Shown here: piece after piece, positions 60,390 to 64,000 of the stretch | How the letters are laid out: every line of letters starts with the position of its first letter | Position numbering within the stretch: position 1 is the first letter of the stretch | Source: Macrocystis pyrifera | Taxonomy: Eukaryota; Sar; Phaeophyceae; Laminariales; Laminariaceae | Length of the DNA stretch: 64,000 nucleotides | NCBI GenBank assembly: GCA_031763025.1 | Contig: JASSKH010000007.1 | Span: 8,385,930-8,449,929 of the forward strand | Direction: 5' to 3' | Program-made: the position numbers and the translations under genes | The notes under the pieces: model-generated | What the model saw: the letters and a program-made list of their open reading frames with translations, nothing else | What the model was told of the DNA's origin: nothing | Database searches by the model: none

Positions 60390-60555
60390 GCGAGGCCGGC
60401 GAATACGGAGTTTCGCCGGGTGGAGTGGTAGTTGATTGGCGTGTGTTCAGATGCAGGGACGGGGCTGTGTGATGGTAGCCCCGGGGTTTCCTTTGACCCC
60501 CTCCCCTCTTCGAGCGAGGGGCGCAAATAATAACTTACACAATTCGGAAGGACAG
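60390..60555 (+). repeat. Split direct repeat B2, right terminus
   Basis: Second copy of B1. The 570 bp between A2 and B2 (59816-60389) contain no recognisable gene. Confidence 0.8.
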
Positions 60556-60560
60556 GACAA

Positions 60561-61107
60561 ATATTCGAATACGGCCGGCGCCTAACTGCGAAACAGCGCT
60601 CGTGGTGGCGTCGCTGAAGAGGGAAATTCGTGATGAAGCAATGAACATCTCGGTAGGTACAACCACCCGCAATGCCTGCACAAGCCTCTACGGAGGTATG
60701 CATCATACCTCGTTTCGTTTCCTTCTATTTTTATGCGCAGCGTGTAGCAGTCATATGAGGTGCGCGAGCGCGAAGCGCGAACCTTTTCTTCTTGGTTTTC
60801 CGAGGACAAAAAGCGTCTTAATAACGAGTCGTACGAGAGTAGGGTGCCTCGGTCATAGTGTCTCTGTGTTTCAACATTTTTCGGCCACGTTTGTCCACCG
60901 CGCTCAACGCACACGGTATCAATTCCAGTCCCGGCAGCCCCTGAGCACGCACACACGCAAACAGAACCTTATCGTGCTGTTGCGGTTGTAAGTCGTCCAG
61001 AGTTGGTCGAGCCAGATGCGGCAACGTGTGTAGGCACATGGCTGGGGCATGGTTTAAAAAAAATCAAGACCGTTAAATATCAAACGGTTTTGTTTTTTTT
61101 AGCCGAA
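60561..61107. other. Intergenic, nothing recognised
   Basis: 60900-60985 is a diverged copy of 33500-33590. No gene seen. Confidence 0.4.
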
Positions 61108-61630
61108 CGAAACCCAACTCTACGAGTACTCGTAGGTAGATTGTGCCTGTCCACAGCAACGTTCGGGCCGTGTCCTAAGACGTGCTGCAGGTGGTGTTGT
61201 CAGGCCCATCCTCCTACTGATGAGGGGACGGAGAAGCAGGACAAGATCTGCTGTAAATGTCGTACAGCAGTAGTAGTGGTGGTACCTGTCACAACGGTGT
61301 TTATTATTTTAGTTCTACCCACGAACAAAACCCAACTCTACGAGTACTCGTAGGCAGAATGTGCCTGTCCACAGCAACGTTCCGGCCGTGTCCCTCAGAC
61401 ATGCTGAAGGTGGTGTTGTCGGGCCCACCCTCCTACTGATGAGGAGACGGAGAAGCAGAAGCTCTGCTGTACGTGTCGTACAGCAGTAGTAGTGGTGGCA
61501 CCTGTTACGAGAGGCTCTATTGGACATACCAGGTTGTAGATTTTGTCGTCTCCAAGTTATCCAAAAATTCGAGTTGGCAAGCAGGAAACACACAACAAAA
61601 ATTGAGTACGTGTACAAAGGGTTCAAGGTT
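61108..61630. repeat. Tandem repeat, two units of about 222 bp
   Basis: Units starting near 61108 and 61330 share CTCTACGAGTACTCGTAGG, GTGCCTGTCCACAGCAACGT, CCTCCTACTGATGAGG and CGTACAGCAGTAGTAGTGGT. Each contains the perfect palindrome CTACGAGTACTCGTAG. A third, partial copy lies at 62490-62660. Confidence 0.85.
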
Positions 61631-62049
61631 CAAGGTTTAGGGTCCATATTAACGGGAAAATAATCAGTCCAAAATAGAAAAATGAAAAATCTAATTTGCA
61701 TTTCATTGGTCCATTACACGTACCACCACCGAAGAGTAGAATTTTGAATTCAGCAAGTTGGATTAGAACAAAAAGCAAGAAGGTCCTGGGACCTTTTGCT
61801 TTGAAATTATAATCCAATTTGGGGAGTTGGTACGGACGGCGGAAGGCATGTTGCCAATGGTGACGCGGGTTCGGCGTCTGTCTTGCAGCACACAACAGAC
61901 ACCGCAGACCGAGAACCTCGCGAACCTCGTCGCCGGCGACCACGGACCAACACAACGACTTCGTCCGCGGAGAAGGGGAGGAATTGATCCAAATACACGA
62001 CACCCACAATAGCCGACGCGCCATCTCTATCATCTTCACGATCCGGGAC
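61631..62049. other. Intergenic, nothing recognised
   Basis: No supported gene. Open frames here read into the triplet-repeat tract that follows. Confidence 0.35.
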
Positions 62050-62230
62050 GATCGCCCGTGCACCAGACGCGCGCCACAGCAGCAGCAGCAGCAGCAGCAA
62101 TAGCAGCATCATCAACAAGAGCCGCAGCGGCAGCAGCAGCCACAGCAGCAGCAGAAGCTGCCGAGGAACCACTACCACCATCAGCGAGAGCAGCAGCCAC
62201 AGCGGCAGCAGCAGCTTCCACTGCAGCAAG
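62050..62230. repeat. CAG/CAGCGG triplet repeat
   Basis: Interrupted runs of CAG with CGG and CAT variants. Open in all frames as Ala-, Gln- or Leu-rich strings, with no flanking domain to support a protein. A CTG-rich counterpart lies at 62725-62795. Confidence 0.85.
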
Positions 62231-62489
62231 CACAACTCAATTGCGGAGCGGGTTTCGAAATTTTCCTGCATTATTGCCCTACACTCCCATCTTGACCAAA
62301 ATGATACGCCATTCCTTGATAGGACTCAAAACGTTTCTTTTAATGAGATGAAATCCATTTTTTTTTTGCTAACTAGGAATTCTTGCTTCCTCCTTAATAT
62401 GGGCCCTTAGACCGACAAGCCGAGCGTACACCGACGCTGACCCTGGCCTCGTGTGTCCTACTGCTATTGCTGCTTCTGCTGCTGATTTG

Positions 62490-62660
62490 CTGCCGGAGAA
62501 GCTCTGCTCCAGATGTCGTACAGCAGTAGTAGCGGTGGCACCTGCTACGAGAAGCTCTGTTGGACGTGTCAGGTTGTAGATTTTTCGTCTCCAAATTTTG
62601 CCGGATTTCGAGTTGGGGTTCAGGAAACACACAACAGCAAAATCGAGTACGCGTACAAAG
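62490..62660. repeat. Third copy of the 61.1-61.6 kb repeat 3' part
   Basis: Shares GTCGTACAGCAGTAGTAG, a GGTTGTAGATTTT stretch, GAAACACACAACA and GTACAAAGGGTT with 61470-61625. Confidence 0.8.
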
Positions 62661-63554
62661 GGTTTACGGATTAGACGGACAAGCCCAGCGTATAGCGACG
62701 TTGGCCCTGGCCTCGTGTACCCTACTGCTGCTGCTTCTCCTATTGTTACTGTTGTTGTTGCTGCCGCCACGTCTGCTGCTGCTGCTGCCGATTTTTAGTT
62801 TCTCAAAAATATGAACCCAAACGTCACGGATACATACACGATCGCGTACGTAGATGTTCGCTCGTTTTGGTTCAGCATAGTCCATTTTCGCGCAGCACGA
62901 TGCATCGCAGTTATGACTACGGTAGGTACTGAGTTCGCGCTTCATTACCACCAACTACCAGTACATATATTCGAGGGGCTACAACAGCATGCAGGAGATG
63001 TGCCCAGCAGTCATGTCTGTGTCGGATATGCGACCGAATATCGTACACAACAAGAATCAGTGCTATAAATCCGTCACTCGGATTCTGCGTGGGCAATGTG
63101 CAAAGTGCTCCCATCTCTTGACCTTGATCCTTCGCCACAACCCTATGTATACGTATTACTAGTAGACAATGTTCTGGGCATGACGGAAGCCGGCGACCGG
63201 CGGCCGTTCAGGCCGCCGGCGAAGCCCTTCGTATTCGCGTAATATAAATAAACTACCTTACGTTTATCTTTTTCTAAAAATCACTTGAATATAAGGACCT
63301 GCCTCGCGCTCAGCGAGTCTCCCGCGAGTTTTTGTCGCTTCTACGATATTTGCTTTCTTCGCGTTCTTTGCTTTCTTGGCGTGCTTGCTTATCTCGCCAC
63401 ACTTTTTTCCCCGGAATAAGATGAAAACAATCTCGGAGAAAGAAAAAATCGATTTATTTTTTTCAGCGGTTTGGTACACTCTCTTTCGCGTTTTTTTTTC
63501 ACCAGATCGTTCAAATTTCTTTCGCACTTTCAGTTCTTTCTTCCTTTTTTCTTA
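62661..63554. other. Intergenic, with one strong GC hairpin
   Basis: A GC-rich inverted repeat (CCGGCGGCC...GGCCGCCGG, 63196-63217) resembles the start of the 13.3-kb duplication unit. No gene identified. Confidence 0.4.
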
Positions 63555-63968
63555 TTTCGTTTCGTGTGCGTGTGTGTACTCGGAGAACCGCACCGCGGGC
63601 GAGCCCGCCGCCGTCGCGGGTGTCGGCGGATGCTGGCGGGTAGAGGGGGGGTTGCAAGGAGCGCGGTCGCCATTTTCGTGGCTGGGCGTCGTGTGTGCCT
63701 CGAGACACGAGGGACGCATGAATGGACTCTGTCTGGCCTCCATCTGAAAAATTAGACTGAGTATGTACGAGTCTATAAAGGTCGTTCGGGAATGCAAGAT
63801 AAGGTTCAAGCTGTGCTTATTTTTGCGAACCAAGCTGAACTATACAGAGAGACGTACACAGTCTGAGCACCAACATTGTCGAGCTGGCGAACGAGGGTCA
63901 CGGTGAGCACCGGGCTTCATGCGGGGCGGGCGACGGAGCTCACTGTGACAGAGAGGGAGGAAAGCTTC
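63555..63968. repeat. 400-bp direct repeat, copy 2
   Basis: Counterpart of 55735-56125; see there. It runs to within about 30 bp of the window end, so its true right edge may lie outside. Confidence 0.8.
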
Positions 63969-64000
63969 ACCCGGACCGAATCGGTGGCGAGGTGGTCCCG

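Larger units (their letters stand above)
57293..60560 (+). mobile_element. PAT/Ngaro-like tyrosine-recombinase retrotransposon, internally deleted
   Basis: Split direct repeats in the order A1 (57293-57480), ORF remnants (57561-59356), B1 (59452-59615), A2 (59625-59815), B2 (60390-60555). A1/A2 and B1/B2 are each direct repeats at about 75-85% similarity by eye. This A1-ORFs-B1-A2-B2 layout, with an RT/RNase H part followed by a tyrosine recombinase, is diagnostic of PAT/Ngaro elements of the DIRS order. Gag and most of the RT are gone. Several in-frame stops and frameshifts make it inactive. Confidence 0.8.

Noticed and set aside
62036-62233. Poly-Ala protein (minus) or Gln/Ala protein (+) at the CAG tract
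   Set aside because: Frames exist on both strands over the same triplet repeat with no flanking domain.

Overview
The window is eukaryotic nuclear DNA. It has spliceosomal GT-AG introns of about 250 to 1,900 bp, roughly even base composition, no operons, and DNA dominated by transposable elements. Homopolymer G tracts, CAG-rich repeats, a PAT-like tyrosine-recombinase retroelement and a Ty3/gypsy element with an extra C-terminal module fit a stramenopile, perhaps a brown alga such as Ectocarpus. That assignment is inference only. Two host genes are well supported. One is the 3' part of a ubiquitin C-terminal hydrolase (UCH-L type, + strand, 795-2513, catalytic Gln/Cys/His/Asp all present). 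The other is a C2H2 zinc-finger gene (minus strand, 42150-38689, three exons worked out) whose C-terminal half carries two Cys/His metal-site-like repeats.

Layout. 2.9-3.1 kb: an 85-bp tandem repeat. 3.76-8.34 kb: a large fold-back element with about 200-bp inverted ends; it carries a candidate small secreted-protein ORF and has a shortened inverted copy at 34.16-36.56 kb. 8.95-10.1 kb: a palindromic satellite, followed by a second fold-back element to 11.0 kb. 12.7-23.3 kb: a segmental direct duplication of a 3-4 kb unit packed with TAACAT/ATGTTA palindromes. Unit 1 serves as the empty site for three insertions in unit 2: a 2.26-kb CAG-rich fold-back element, a 0.87-kb element with TAA target duplication (PIF/Harbinger-like), and a tRNA-derived SINE.

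23.8-33.2 kb is a nested retroelement stack on the minus strand. One LINE (endonuclease, linker, reverse transcriptase) is split by a Ty3/gypsy remnant (32509-29808) and by a deletion-derived Ty1/copia element (29675-25955). The LINE reading frame can be followed across both insertions.

36.6-44.6 kb holds the C2H2 gene. It is bracketed and invaded by a poly-G-flanked repeat family, and a 110-nt G tract abuts one of its splice acceptors. 44.6-57 kb is mostly unassigned DNA with AGTACT-rich and GACCC-rich satellites, a tRNA-like pol III relic, a third fold-back element and a hAT transposase relic. 57.3-60.6 kb is a PAT/Ngaro-like tyrosine-recombinase retroelement with split direct repeats in the order A1-ORFs-B1-A2-B2. 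60.6-64 kb is repeats, ending in a 400-bp repeat also found at 55.7 kb.

The two host genes show no functional link. Nearly all other coding sequence is transposon-derived and broken. Boundaries and identities are read by eye; no alignment or search was run.
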